Notes under the pieces: model-generated
What the model was told of the DNA's origin: nothing
Seen by the model: the letters and a program-made list of their open reading frames with translations, nothing else
The model's database searches: none
Source of the DNA: Oligoflexia bacterium
GTDB lineage: Bacteria; Bdellovibrionota; UBA1018
Reading direction: 5' to 3'
DNA length: 45,965 nt
Assembly (NCBI GenBank): GCA_903895855.1
Contig: CAITVN010000003.1
Location: 1 to 45,965 of the forward strand
Made by a program: the position numbers and the translations under genes
Shown here: piece after piece, positions 19,301 to 26,632 of the stretch
How the letters are laid out: each line of letters opens with the position of its first letter
Position numbering within the stretch: the stretch's first letter is position 1

Positions 19301-19627
19301 TCGATCACTAACCCAGTAGACGGAAGCCGACCCGATGAAATCGAAGTGGAGCAGGTTACCTCGGGTGAACCGCGCATCAGTTACATCGGGCACACGAGTT
19401 TGCAAAATGGCACTGCCTCACTTTCAAACGCACAGATTCTAGATCTCGCCGCAATGCTCAAGAAAATACATGAGCACTTTAAGCCCATGTATAATAAAAC
19501 CGGGGCCGAATTTCGCGCCGAGTTTGCGCCTGAGTTCGTGATGGACGTCGAATTCAAACTCGTAAAAGATGGCACCGGTGCCGGTTCGATCATGATCAAA
19601 CAAGCGAGGCCCTTGACGGTTAGGTGA
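16337..19627 (+). CDS. Exported dikinase-like protein (PEP synthase / glucan water dikinase type)
   Basis: The 1096-residue product starts with a clear signal peptide: basic N-terminus, core LFIGVCVSILFTLS and cleavage after RVFA-V. GGAG six bases upstream supports ATG 16337 over a TTG four codons earlier. Residues about 30-600 are helical with no known motif. From about 640 the sequence follows the dikinase plan: a phosphohistidine domain with VFAGVITSDRQPDLGHVALK, where His at about 695 is the candidate phosphorylated residue. Then comes an ATP-grasp domain with RLRSSTNSEDLPGFNGAGLY near 889 and LRKVWASVWNDRAF. In glucan water dikinase and PEP synthase these domains move phosphate from ATP through the His to a sugar or pyruvate. 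An exported version is unexpected, since ATP is scarce outside the cytoplasm. Substrate unknown. Confidence 0.8.
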   Translation: MNCILNRHIYPRLTRLFIGVCVSILFTLSSRVFAVEKPQTELESLKAVLHSESLDFQPNTFLRLAELATPDEAIQVLSEFFTRTHRLLPGWPEYLAKAIVGPLSKRSDKSIKALEDFFEKIPLFYRDGQQYLELANDLNQLGRPDLQKAFLLSRYRDYHTPWLGPQGIEKYGLDIEFLAEPLIKLAMQSNDWGLVEKLFQTKYSPTPAVTVLYELSQTSREAESILQRHQDLIGEDLGAFEIEKWWSFWKARPDDHRLWNFWAYDNWFYEYHNGCKAQRLQDRLVEQYLNSQRDFVVRRASTHIEDDAPVIERGIFGCMKANQDPFLVRLAVLHLNPSKNAPRIYLIRELAVKLCLLDFDFCSTRENIHGHPSALDLKTTASFLESYREARTNAHLAPERASAAERLLRELSLFYGVGEFERQIGDSRKELEKILGRYGLYYGIFHEIAQYVDNRAYNLEPSLRLAASIRKALEGTGKIQLPEDSWLVLIKLQNTLLQHAFAEAGTLVSQVRENSELAAVVNRQNHLRALAEDLSTGVYAEGMISESQYRKFRARVKLTSPVAATTSTGDRELSAAIGEILEIARKKIHENFSDSEDFLSQFRVTAKDFSEDLARSSLVLHLSELREIIDSQQNYKPLQIGTVSGKLRLIRKTDIANLTTDSKDILVFDEGVNIPTTLGVFAGVITSDRQPDLGHVALKAKNRGSPGAYSAGASKRSDVLKFLGENVRLSVKAESFELSSISERELSADLKTRQIRLQGQLKPQSDLSVLTMVDLTQEQSANRVLIHALGSKAFNYGELYRLFGSTTVRPGLAIPFSFYKKFLELNGFDREINQLLADPSVKSDSTYRKERLKKLREKIENGSIDPQTLKQIADTVRATFGSTGKVRLRSSTNSEDLPGFNGAGLYDSAGAKLDSDKSIAKNLRKVWASVWNDRAFDERELFGIDHSAVVMGILVHESYSDEAANGVALTATLGRPQVMTIQSQHGESSITNPVDGSRPDEIEVEQVTSGEPRISYIGHTSLQNGTASLSNAQILDLAAMLKKIHEHFKPMYNKTGAEFRAEFAPEFVMDVEFKLVKDGTGAGSIMIKQARPLTVR

Positions 19628-19816
19628 AGCTCTCTGGTCGAAGTAGATCGTTAATTGCTAGCAGCCTCTTAGAGAAATGCCTGGACTGAGCGTCGGCCAG
19701 TAGTTTCAATGCGATTCACTGAATTGCCAATAAAATAAGACACTTTTAGCACAACCAGCGTGTATGTCTTGGAGCGAAACCCTTTTCTCTTTTTCAAAGA
19801 AAGCTAGACACTGTTT

Positions 19817-20695
19817 ATGCCGACGAGATTTCTTAACTCTGGTACCGCGATTCGAATCGTCCTACTCACCGTTTTCGCCTTCGCTTCGGGTATCTCTCAA
19901 GCCGAATTGATCGATTTCGCAAGCTGCGCCGACCCTGAAGGCGCGGCTATTCAAGCCGCCGACTGCCACGCTTTTGATAATAGAGCCTATTTCGGGCCCG
20001 TGCGAGATCAAGGCGAAGGCGATCTTTGTTGGTCATTTGCAGCGACCGCTTTGCTTGAAGAAGAAGCTTGCCGCGAAGACCCGTCGACTTGCGGTCAAGC
20101 CCTTTCGGTACTCGATGCTGCACGCTGCGTGCGGGCTGAACGCGCAGGTGGCGACCCGTATTTTGCCTTGCAATGCGCGCTGAATAGCGGTGTCTGTCAA
20201 GAAAACGATGCCCCCTACACGGCTAGTTTTGGTCTCTTACGTATGATGCCGATTTCTCGCGTTTGCGAAAAAAATCGCTACCAATTCTCTAACCGCATGC
20301 TTCAACCCGCCTCAGTCAATTTTGCTGACAATGAACAAAAATTGTTTACGACGATTTCTAGAAAATGGAGCGAATTAAACCGCCTGGCTCAATCGGGCAG
20401 GTCGTTTGGTGTCGACTTTTGCACTCGTGAAGAGGCGTCTTCGCGGGGCAAAAATGACGGCGATGAGAGCTGCGGTGCTCATTCAGTCGTAGTCAATGCG
20501 ATGAAATTTGAAAACTGTGAGTGCAAAATGCACATTCGAAATTCTTGGGGTGATCGACCCGAATTTTCGGGTTGGACCTCGAGCACAAGCATGATTCAGC
20601 GAATTTATCGCCTCAATTACCTCAGACAGGCAAAACCCCACCCGATTTCGTCTGGCCGTGGGCGAGCTGGCAGTAGCTTTCGTGGCCGTCATTAG
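19817..20695 (+). CDS. Exported papain-like (C1) cysteine peptidase
   Basis: The 292-residue protein has a signal peptide (core IVLLTVFAFASG, cleavage after SQA-E). The papain fold residues are all visible: Gln in VRDQGEGDLCWSFAA with the active Cys at 71, His 222 in CGAHSVVV and Asn 242 in RNSWGD. There is no obvious propeptide, only about 25 residues between the cleavage site and the QGxxxxCW motif. Many extra Cys suggest disulfides outside the cytoplasm. The C-terminal tail is basic and Gly/Ser-rich. A second papain-like gene follows within 90 bp. Family and catalytic residues are well supported; the target is unknown. Confidence 0.85.
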   Translation: MPTRFLNSGTAIRIVLLTVFAFASGISQAELIDFASCADPEGAAIQAADCHAFDNRAYFGPVRDQGEGDLCWSFAATALLEEEACREDPSTCGQALSVLDAARCVRAERAGGDPYFALQCALNSGVCQENDAPYTASFGLLRMMPISRVCEKNRYQFSNRMLQPASVNFADNEQKLFTTISRKWSELNRLAQSGRSFGVDFCTREEASSRGKNDGDESCGAHSVVVNAMKFENCECKMHIRNSWGDRPEFSGWTSSTSMIQRIYRLNYLRQAKPHPISSGRGRAGSSFRGRH

Positions 20696-20784
20696 TGACT
20701 TAATTGACCAGCATGACCTTCGTATTGCACGCCATGCGACTCGCTTTTCACTTCAAAGACTCTTTGGTATTCAACTCGGCAATC

Positions 20785-21657
20785 ATGAGAAGAGCTTACG
20801 TGTCGCTGCCGATTTTATTGACTTCTTTTATTCTATTTTCTGGCTTTACTAAGCCGCCAAAACCCGCGACGAGACCGCTGGGAGTTGACTCGGGGTCAAC
20901 GAAAAAAACTGTCGAAAAAAGAATTCAGAAAAAGACTGACTCGGTAGTTCACGCTTACACTGAACTTCTGAAATATGTCGTGCCTGCACCCGACCAGGGT
21001 GAAACGGTGACTTGCTTGTTTGTCGCTTCGACTGGCGCTATGGAAATACTACTAAACAAACACCACAAAATTTCGCATCCGAAGCCATTTTCGAAATACG
21101 ATTTATCTGAGCGGTACACGATTCAAATGCCCATTGGACCCGTTTACAAGACCTGGTACGAAAACGTGTTTCTAGGATTTAACCAATTGGGGGTTTCGGT
21201 GCCGGCTGTTGAGCTACCCTTTGAGGCTTGGCAAGACCCAGAAAAAACCCTAATCAACTGGGATGTCTGGAATTACCCTGAAAATTTCGAATCGCTGACG
21301 AGAATAGAATTACCGAAGGTTGACACCGAAGAGCTCTTTGTTCGCGGTAAGAAATGGTCGACCCATGTGCTTGAAAACGAAGACATTGAAACGGTTAAAC
21401 AAGCCTTATTAAGCAAGCGCTCACCCGTGCTCATCAATTACAATGACGACTCTTATTGGCATATCATATTGATTGTTGGCTTTGATGATAACAAAATTGG
21501 CGACTGTTACGGCACGCCGGCTGAAGACTGTGATCCGAAAAAGCCTGGCGCATTTTATGTTCGAGATCACAATGGTATTGCCATTGAAGCTCGCTCGTAC
21601 GACTGGTTTTTAACCAATGCCAATGCGGCTTTTTCAGTATTTGAAGCGACTCATTAG
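20785..21657 (+). CDS. Exported papain-like fold protein
   Basis: I start at ATG 20785, giving 290 residues and a good signal peptide (MRRAYVSLPILLTSFILFSG); earlier TTG or ATG starts from 20704 would bury that signal. The protein keeps a divergent papain pattern: Cys in ETVTCLFVAST (about residue 77), His in YWHIILIVGFDD (about 226) and, where papains have an Asn, an Asp in FYVRDHNG. The intervening region has many aromatic residues (WYENVFLGF, INWDVWNY). It may be an active cysteine peptidase with an Asp in the third position or a non-catalytic relative. The gene follows another C1 peptidase on the same strand and is probably co-transcribed. Confidence 0.65.
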   Translation: MRRAYVSLPILLTSFILFSGFTKPPKPATRPLGVDSGSTKKTVEKRIQKKTDSVVHAYTELLKYVVPAPDQGETVTCLFVASTGAMEILLNKHHKISHPKPFSKYDLSERYTIQMPIGPVYKTWYENVFLGFNQLGVSVPAVELPFEAWQDPEKTLINWDVWNYPENFESLTRIELPKVDTEELFVRGKKWSTHVLENEDIETVKQALLSKRSPVLINYNDDSYWHIILIVGFDDNKIGDCYGTPAEDCDPKKPGAFYVRDHNGIAIEARSYDWFLTNANAAFSVFEATH

Positions 21658-21679
21658 AGAGCTTGAAAAAGAGCTTGAA

Positions 21680-21723
21680 AGTAACGCCCCTCTTTGCCTC
21701 TCTCGGTCTTCCGTAGCGTTACT
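21680..21723. terminator. Possible bidirectional terminator hairpin
   Basis: AGTAACGC at 21680-21687 pairs with GCGTTACT at 21716-21723 across a 28-base loop, between convergent genes ending at 21657 and 21719. There is no T run, so it is a weak candidate. Confidence 0.25.
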
Positions 21724-22111
21724 GCAAGTTTTGTTTTGCCTGAGCAGCCAGAAAAATCGCCGTGCGATCGAAATAGACTTCATTTCTAGAAATTTTTCCG
21801 TCTCGCAATTCGACGATATCGAGGCCCGCTTCTTTAATGGTCGCTGACCCTAGTGGTATGGTTGCCATCCACTTCAGGCAGAACCCCTTTTGAGTCGGAA
21901 TGATCTCAAGCGCTTTCCATTGCCAGTCGGGGTTATGAAATAACAGAGACTTAAAATAAGGCAAGAGCTCGGCTCCTCGAATTCCGTTGGGTCTAGAGGG
22001 GTCGCGATAAAAAGCATCGTCACAGTAAAACTGACGAAGTTTCTCAGGTTCATTGCCGGTCCAGGCGCTGAGCCACAGGTCACAAAAGAGCTGATGATCG
22101 ATGAGTTTCAC
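21719..22111 (-). CDS. SnoaL-like / NTF2-fold protein
   Basis: The 130-residue protein fits the SnoaL-like NTF2 fold: an N-terminal helix with LFCDLWLSAWTGN, then LRQFYCDDAFYRDPSRPNGI, then GAELLPYFKSLLFHNPDWQW and the final beta strands including GLDIVELRDGKISRNEVYFD. These small cone-shaped proteins act as isomerases, cyclases or ligand binders; the pocket of this one cannot be assigned. It has no signal peptide. It lies 10 bp downstream of the lipoprotein gene on the same strand, so the two are probably co-transcribed. Confidence 0.75.
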   Translation of the reverse strand: MKLIDHQLFCDLWLSAWTGNEPEKLRQFYCDDAFYRDPSRPNGIRGAELLPYFKSLLFHNPDWQWKALEIIPTQKGFCLKWMATIPLGSATIKEAGLDIVELRDGKISRNEVYFDRTAIFLAAQAKQNLQ

Positions 22112-22121
22112 TAAGCCGAGG

Positions 22122-23825
22122 TTACCACTGACCGCGAATAATCACAAACGATGCTCCATCGGTTGGCGTCTTAAGTGTGAGTTTCGCGTTTTCACCCGTT
22201 CCGTGTCCTTGATAAAAAGCGAATGATCGGGTTTGAGACTTGATTTTACCTGCTAGGGGTTCGAGCAATAAATCTGACCAAGCGCCAGTTTTGAGGTCAA
22301 TGTTTTGAAATCCCAAACCGGGCACTTCAGCCGCTGAGCCGTCAAGCAACAACGAGACTGCGAAATTCAACATCTCATCTTCAAAACTCACTCCTAGGTT
22401 TGCTAATCCCTCCATTCCGGTCTTAGGATTTTGAATCAGTGCCTTCCAAAAGCCCGACCCGCCGTCAGATTTTGGATCGCCATAGAGGTTCCAGAGAAAC
22501 AAAAAATTGAAGCCGTACATTCCGATTTGTTCAGCCTCGTCAGTGGGGCGTTCACTGTAGTTGATTCGAAAAATTTGTGGATTTTCGAGAACCGGATTAG
22601 CTCTAATTTGAGTTAACCCTGTTTTACTACCTAACCCTGCCAGTTCTTCGGCTGCAACTGCTGAGGGCTCTTCTATCCAAAACTCTTCTAGCGGCAAATC
22701 GTTCAAGAGTTTGTACCCCGAGGCAATCAAGTGCTTGAGTTCGTGAACCAGGACACCAGGTAATAGTGAAGTCACGTATTCGTCTTCGGTGAATCCCATG
22801 TCTTTAATGATACCCGGTGTGACCGCGTAGAAAAAATCGCCCTCGTTTGAAAGCATGTACTTCGATTCTTCGGGAGTAGCCCCCGGAAAACTGCCTTGAG
22901 GCGAGAGGTCCCAAGGGGCGACGTATCCGAGCGTGATACTTTTTAGACCAACGAGCTCAGGTGTGAGAACAATGATGATCTTGCCGTTGCGATCTGTGTC
23001 GGGAATTTCACCAAAAAATCGAGTGTCGATGGGGTAAGCTCTGGTTTCGAACTCATTAATCATTTTTCTAAAAATGGGTTTGAGGCCAAGGGTTTGGTTG
23101 TCGATCAACTCGTCTTTGGCAGTTTCATCAACAAACCAATAAGCATTGTCTGAGATTGAAATGAGCTCGGTTGAAATGGTAGCCCACTTTCCGAATTGCT
23201 TATCGCTGATCACGTTAATCGGACAAATTTTTCCGATACCGTACGGGGCCACACACTTTCCGAAGTTTTCGGTTAGAGCCGATCGATTCGTGCCGAAACC
23301 GCCATTAGAAGCGGGCAAGGGTCTTCGATCAAAAATGCGTTTTGTTTTTTCTAATAAATCAAAGTGGGTTTTCTTGGCGTCGGTTAAGAGTTTGATCACG
23401 TTTTGAGACAAGTGACTTGACTGTGCCGGAATTGGAGGGGCTGAGTCTGGTTTGGGAACCGGTCTTTTCGACGAGTCAGAACCGGTACTCAATGAACTAG
23501 AAGTCGTAGACAAATTGAGATCTTCGTTAATGTTGTTTGAAAAAATCTCGTAAGTCATTCCATCGTACAACGATTTGTCTGTACTAGTCGGGGTTTGAGC
23601 TGAGTGTACGGCAACCACGGCGACTTTCTCGTTTACTCCGAGTTTCGGTAAATTCAAGGTGTACGAACCGCCAGAAAGCTGAAGCCTGCTCGAAGTGATT
23701 TTGGTGATTTCAACAAGGCCACGGTTGGGTGAACTCTGGGTTTCACAAGCAGACTGTATCATCATGAGGGCGAGAGCGAGCGTGAGTGCAGAATAATGCT
23801 GAAAGAGTGTGCGCGTCTTCTTCAT
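22122..23825 (-). CDS. Lipoprotein with a zinc metallopeptidase motif (M30-like candidate)
   Basis: The 567-residue product has a lipoprotein signal (core YSALTLALALMMI, lipobox IQSAC with Cys 27). A Ser/Thr-rich linker (about 100-140) separates an N-terminal beta domain from the rest. At 361-365 the sequence HELKH gives a metallopeptidase HExxH, preceded by SLLPGVLV and followed 20 residues later by FWIEEPSAVAAEEL, which offers the third zinc ligand Glu. The layout with DTDRNGKIIIVLTPELV before the active site recalls hyicolysin-type M30 peptidases, but this is from memory. It should sit on the periplasmic or outer face of a membrane. The SnoaL-like gene follows 10 bp downstream. Confidence 0.75.
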   Translation of the reverse strand: MKKTRTLFQHYSALTLALALMMIQSACETQSSPNRGLVEITKITSSRLQLSGGSYTLNLPKLGVNEKVAVVAVHSAQTPTSTDKSLYDGMTYEIFSNNINEDLNLSTTSSSLSTGSDSSKRPVPKPDSAPPIPAQSSHLSQNVIKLLTDAKKTHFDLLEKTKRIFDRRPLPASNGGFGTNRSALTENFGKCVAPYGIGKICPINVISDKQFGKWATISTELISISDNAYWFVDETAKDELIDNQTLGLKPIFRKMINEFETRAYPIDTRFFGEIPDTDRNGKIIIVLTPELVGLKSITLGYVAPWDLSPQGSFPGATPEESKYMLSNEGDFFYAVTPGIIKDMGFTEDEYVTSLLPGVLVHELKHLIASGYKLLNDLPLEEFWIEEPSAVAAEELAGLGSKTGLTQIRANPVLENPQIFRINYSERPTDEAEQIGMYGFNFLFLWNLYGDPKSDGGSGFWKALIQNPKTGMEGLANLGVSFEDEMLNFAVSLLLDGSAAEVPGLGFQNIDLKTGAWSDLLLEPLAGKIKSQTRSFAFYQGHGTGENAKLTLKTPTDGASFVIIRGQW

Positions 23826-24166
23826 TGCGCGACAGTTTACTATTAATTGAGCCTAATAGTCAACTTTAGAGTGTAGCGATGCTTTTTTGATTTGATTTTG
23901 GTAATTACCCAGTAACTTTCGGCGGTTGGGCAGGGATTGGGCAATTTTGGGAGCGGTCCCGGGTGCGTGGTCTATTGGTTAAGGCGGAGCGCCGTCTGGT
24001 TCAGTTGCCAAGATTCGGTAGCCTTGAGCTAGAAGTGCTTTCATAGGAACACCCGCAGCTTCGAATAGATTTTTGATGAGGTATCGACCCATGCCTCTAA
24101 AGTCTCGGCCGAAGTGTACGATTCGTGTAAACGCCAGATGATCCCAAAAACTCTGCTGTTCTGACT
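23826..24166. other. Intergenic region of 341 bp with a gene remnant
   Basis: The part 23826-23978 holds no gene; a tRNA D-arm-like stretch around 23970 has no matching acceptor or T arm. The rest is covered by the minus-strand remnant described at 23979-24176. The upstream part should carry the promoter of the lipoprotein gene, but no clear -35/-10 pair stands out. Confidence 0.4.
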
Positions 24167-24176
24167 CTATTTTTTC
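23979..24176 (-). pseudogene. Open frame without a start codon, possible gene remnant
   Basis: Directly after the hemerythrin gene, and overlapping its last codons, a different frame stays open for about 65 codons with gene-like codon use (WDHLAFTRIVHFGRDFRGM, then YLIKNLFEAAGVP and LLAQGYRILATEPDG) and ends at TAA 23979. It has no ATG, GTG or TTG near its beginning; the first ATG is at 24092 and would give only 37 residues. It may be the 3' end of a deleted gene. No family recognised. Confidence 0.3.
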
Positions 24177-24571
24177 TTACCCAGCACCGTTTCAATGTAG
24201 TCACGGTCAACATACAAGATGTGTTGGGTAAACCAGCGTTTGAGAAATTGCGTGATCGCCCCCATCATTTCGAGTTCACCGGCCTCGGCATCTTGCTTGA
24301 GTCGACTCACCCGTGCGCGAAACTCGTCGTGCAAGGCTTTGTGGTCGAGGTATTTGTCGTATCCAGCAGTTCTCATGATCTCTTCTTCGACCACGAAATG
24401 TGTTTTCACGTAACGGTCAAGCTCGTAAACAATGCGTCTGGTTTCTTCTGCTCCGGCCTTAGATGCGCCCGCACTATGCAGGTCATTGATCATCGAAACG
24501 AGTTCTTTGTGTTCTTCGTCGATGACCTTAATGCCGGTTTCGAGTGCAGCGGTCCATTCAATGAGAGCCAT
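24167..24571 (-). CDS. Bacteriohemerythrin
   Basis: The 134-residue protein is a single-domain hemerythrin that binds oxygen at a di-iron site in the cytoplasm. The iron ligands are in order: His in DEEHKELV, His and Glu in KTHFVVEEEIM, His in LDHKALHDEF (two His) and the C-terminal pair in FTQHILYVDRDY. I start at ATG 24571, which gives the usual MALIEW start; a TTG three codons earlier is less likely. Such proteins deliver or sense oxygen in motile bacteria. It stands alone with a remnant after it. Confidence 0.9.
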   Translation of the reverse strand: MALIEWTAALETGIKVIDEEHKELVSMINDLHSAGASKAGAEETRRIVYELDRYVKTHFVVEEEIMRTAGYDKYLDHKALHDEFRARVSRLKQDAEAGELEMMGAITQFLKRWFTQHILYVDRDYIETVLGKKK

Positions 24572-24690
24572 ATACTTCAAGTATGACCTAGACCCTACGT
24601 TTTGGCAAATTGACTGCAGTGTTTATTTTTTGACTGAGTACTAACTAACTAACTGAGCACTCACTCACTTGTTAACTAAGTACCGAAAGA

Positions 24691-25800
24691 TCATTTATCT
24701 GCAACTATCTGATTTTCTTCGTCATAGTTGATTACTAGGGCGGCCGAATTCTCTATCGCATTTTTTCGCTTATCATAACGAACGATCATTTCGGTTGAGC
24801 TCCAACCGGCGAATTCTTGAATCGCTCGATCTGAAACCTGCCGATCTCGAGCATGAGAAATGGCCGTGGCACGGCAGCTGTGTGGCGAAATTCGCGAATG
24901 AACCCCCGCGCGTTTCGAGTACCGAGTGACGACATAGAAAATTGAAGACGGATCTAAGGGCTTATTGAAAACCTGAGTTCGGTTATTTTTCAAAGGTCGA
25001 AATAAGAATCCCGGTTCATCGAGGTTGATTCGGTTCATTTTCGCGTAGTACTCAATAGCGTTTACCACTGACGAAATCAGCGGTATCACCCGCTCTTGAT
25101 TGCCTTTACCCAGTAGCTTTAATAAGCGTCTATTTTTTTCGGTTGAGATATTTTCAGTTTTCAAAAAACACAGTTCTGAGCGCCGCAAGCCGCAATAAAA
25201 CAAGATCATCAAGATGGCATAATGTTGAGCGCCGACTCGAGTGTGTAGGTCAGGTTGGGCCAAAACATTTCTCACTTGTTCGTCAGTCAAGCCCTGGGTG
25301 CTCGATAGTTTTTTAGGATTTAAGAAGCGAACACCATCGGTCGGATTCTTCGTGACCAAATTTTCTTCAACGAGCCAAGAAAAGAAACTTTTTAGGGTAG
25401 CTAAATGCCGATCAACTGTCGTGTGTTGTAGTTTCTCACTTAGTAAAAATTCTTTATACGAAATGATCAGATTTCGCGAAATATCAGTGCGACTAGGTTG
25501 TTGATTTTTCATCACCACCAAAAACTTAACAAATCGTTTGAGGTCTTTTTGGTAGCTTCTTCGTGTGTGCTCAGATCGCTGATTGAGCAAAAACCCTTCA
25601 ATCGCCCTGAGTAGTTCGTTATCGGGTCGAATCAACGCTTGAACACTCAGTAGCTGAGGGTTCGTCTGTTCTAGGGACTGACCGCTATTGACGCTCGGTC
25701 GAACACGAGCGATCACTTGAGAACTAGTCTTTAGTTTCGCCCTTCGAATTTTCTGGGGCCTCGCACGTAGCTTTCTGAGAAGTACTTGCCCTAATCTCAC
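24691..25800 (-). CDS. Tyrosine recombinase (Xer/phage integrase type)
   Basis: The 369-residue protein has an N-terminal SAM-like DNA-binding domain (about 75-160, with RRSYQKDLKRFVKFL) and a C-terminal catalytic domain. The catalytic set is complete: Arg in CGLRRSELC, Lys in LGKGNQERVIPL, His and Arg in SPHSCRATAIS, Trp in the usual second His position in FAGWSSTE and Tyr in VRYDKR. Such enzymes resolve chromosome dimers at dif sites or integrate mobile elements. It starts with GTG 25800, seven bases after the stop of the BtpA gene, and is the third gene of that operon. An extra, basic N-terminal stretch of about 60 residues precedes the DNA-binding domain. Whether it is the cell's XerC/XerD or an element-borne enzyme cannot be told from this window. 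Confidence 0.88.
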   Translation of the reverse strand: MRLGQVLLRKLRARPQKIRRAKLKTSSQVIARVRPSVNSGQSLEQTNPQLLSVQALIRPDNELLRAIEGFLLNQRSEHTRRSYQKDLKRFVKFLVVMKNQQPSRTDISRNLIISYKEFLLSEKLQHTTVDRHLATLKSFFSWLVEENLVTKNPTDGVRFLNPKKLSSTQGLTDEQVRNVLAQPDLHTRVGAQHYAILMILFYCGLRRSELCFLKTENISTEKNRRLLKLLGKGNQERVIPLISSVVNAIEYYAKMNRINLDEPGFLFRPLKNNRTQVFNKPLDPSSIFYVVTRYSKRAGVHSRISPHSCRATAISHARDRQVSDRAIQEFAGWSSTEMIVRYDKRKNAIENSAALVINYDEENQIVADK

Positions 25801-25807
25801 TGGGCCA

Positions 25808-26632
25808 TTACTTCTTTATGGCTTTTTTCCAAGCCTTCACGAATGCCGTTACTTTCGCTGGTTCTAGTTTTTCGCCTGCCACGCCGCCCTTTCGAACACT
25901 CGAGCCAACGATGACTCCGCCGCCTCGGATTGCGATTTCTCTCAATTGATCGACACTCGAACCACTGCCAACGTACCAAGGCATTTGGTTTTTTCGGCAA
26001 CGCGCTGACATTTCGTCAAGATTCGTGGTGTTGACAGGTTTGCCGGTGCCTGCACCTGTAACGATTAAGCCGTCGGCGCCTGAGCGTTTCGACAAGTCAT
26101 CAATCGCGTCTGAAAGTGAGTCTGAGTGAAGTGTTTTTGCGTGTTTCACAAAAACGTCAGCAAGAATTTGAATCGGAGCGCCTAACTGAGAGCGTAACCT
26201 CACCCACTCGGCTGCCTTACCTTGAATCAGGCCTTGGTCAGTAGCGGCCACCCCAGAAAGGACATTGATTCGCACGAAATCGCAGCCCGTCACGGCCGCG
26301 ATAGAAAGAGCGGCCTCGGCATCATTTCTGAGAACATTGATACCCACACTTAGATTTCTCACGGTCTCTTTCACAGCTGAAGCAATGACCGAAAAAGCAG
26401 CGATTGTCACCGGTGTGACTTTTTCAGCGTAAAAAGGAGCGTCTCCGAAATTCTCGATGATGATTCCGTCAAACCCTGCTTTTTTAAATAATGCAGCTTC
26501 TCGCACCGCCACTGCACCCGCAGTTTGTAATACACGATCGGGCAACTCACCGTACACGGCTGGCGCACCCGGAAGCGCAGGCAAGTGAATGACTCCAATT
26601 AGTCTAGGCAACGAACCAAATACTGAGCTCAC
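25808..26632 (-). CDS. btpA: BtpA/SgcQ family TIM-barrel protein
   Basis: The 274-residue product follows the BtpA family: an opening GVIHLPALPGAPAVYGE, then AVREAALFKKAGFDGIIIEN with FGDAPF, a strand FVRINVLSG near 138, DVFVKHAKT in the middle and TGAGTGKPVNTTNLDE in the phosphate-binding end of the barrel, then VGSGSS and GVIVGSSVRKGG. The first-described member stabilises photosystem I in cyanobacteria, but most members are in non-photosynthetic bacteria and are thought to be metabolic enzymes. The GTG start at 26632 overlaps the SEC-C gene stop by four bases, so the two are translationally coupled. Confidence 0.85.
   Translation of the reverse strand: MSSVFGSLPRLIGVIHLPALPGAPAVYGELPDRVLQTAGAVAVREAALFKKAGFDGIIIENFGDAPFYAEKVTPVTIAAFSVIASAVKETVRNLSVGINVLRNDAEAALSIAAVTGCDFVRINVLSGVAATDQGLIQGKAAEWVRLRSQLGAPIQILADVFVKHAKTLHSDSLSDAIDDLSKRSGADGLIVTGAGTGKPVNTTNLDEMSARCRKNQMPWYVGSGSSVDQLREIAIRGGGVIVGSSVRKGGVAGEKLEPAKVTAFVKAWKKAIKK

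Noticed and set aside
23961..24010. tRNA-like D-arm stretch
   Set aside because: A GGTCTATTGGTTAAGGC-like segment recalls a D arm, but no acceptor stem, anticodon arm or T arm could be placed around it.
24600..24680. Repeated CTAACTAACTAACTGAGCACTCACTCACTT stretch seen as a possible array (written here only as short tetramer repeats)
   Set aside because: Only brief 4-bp slippage repeats (CTAA, CTCA) upstream of hemerythrin; no regular unit, spacing or palindrome.
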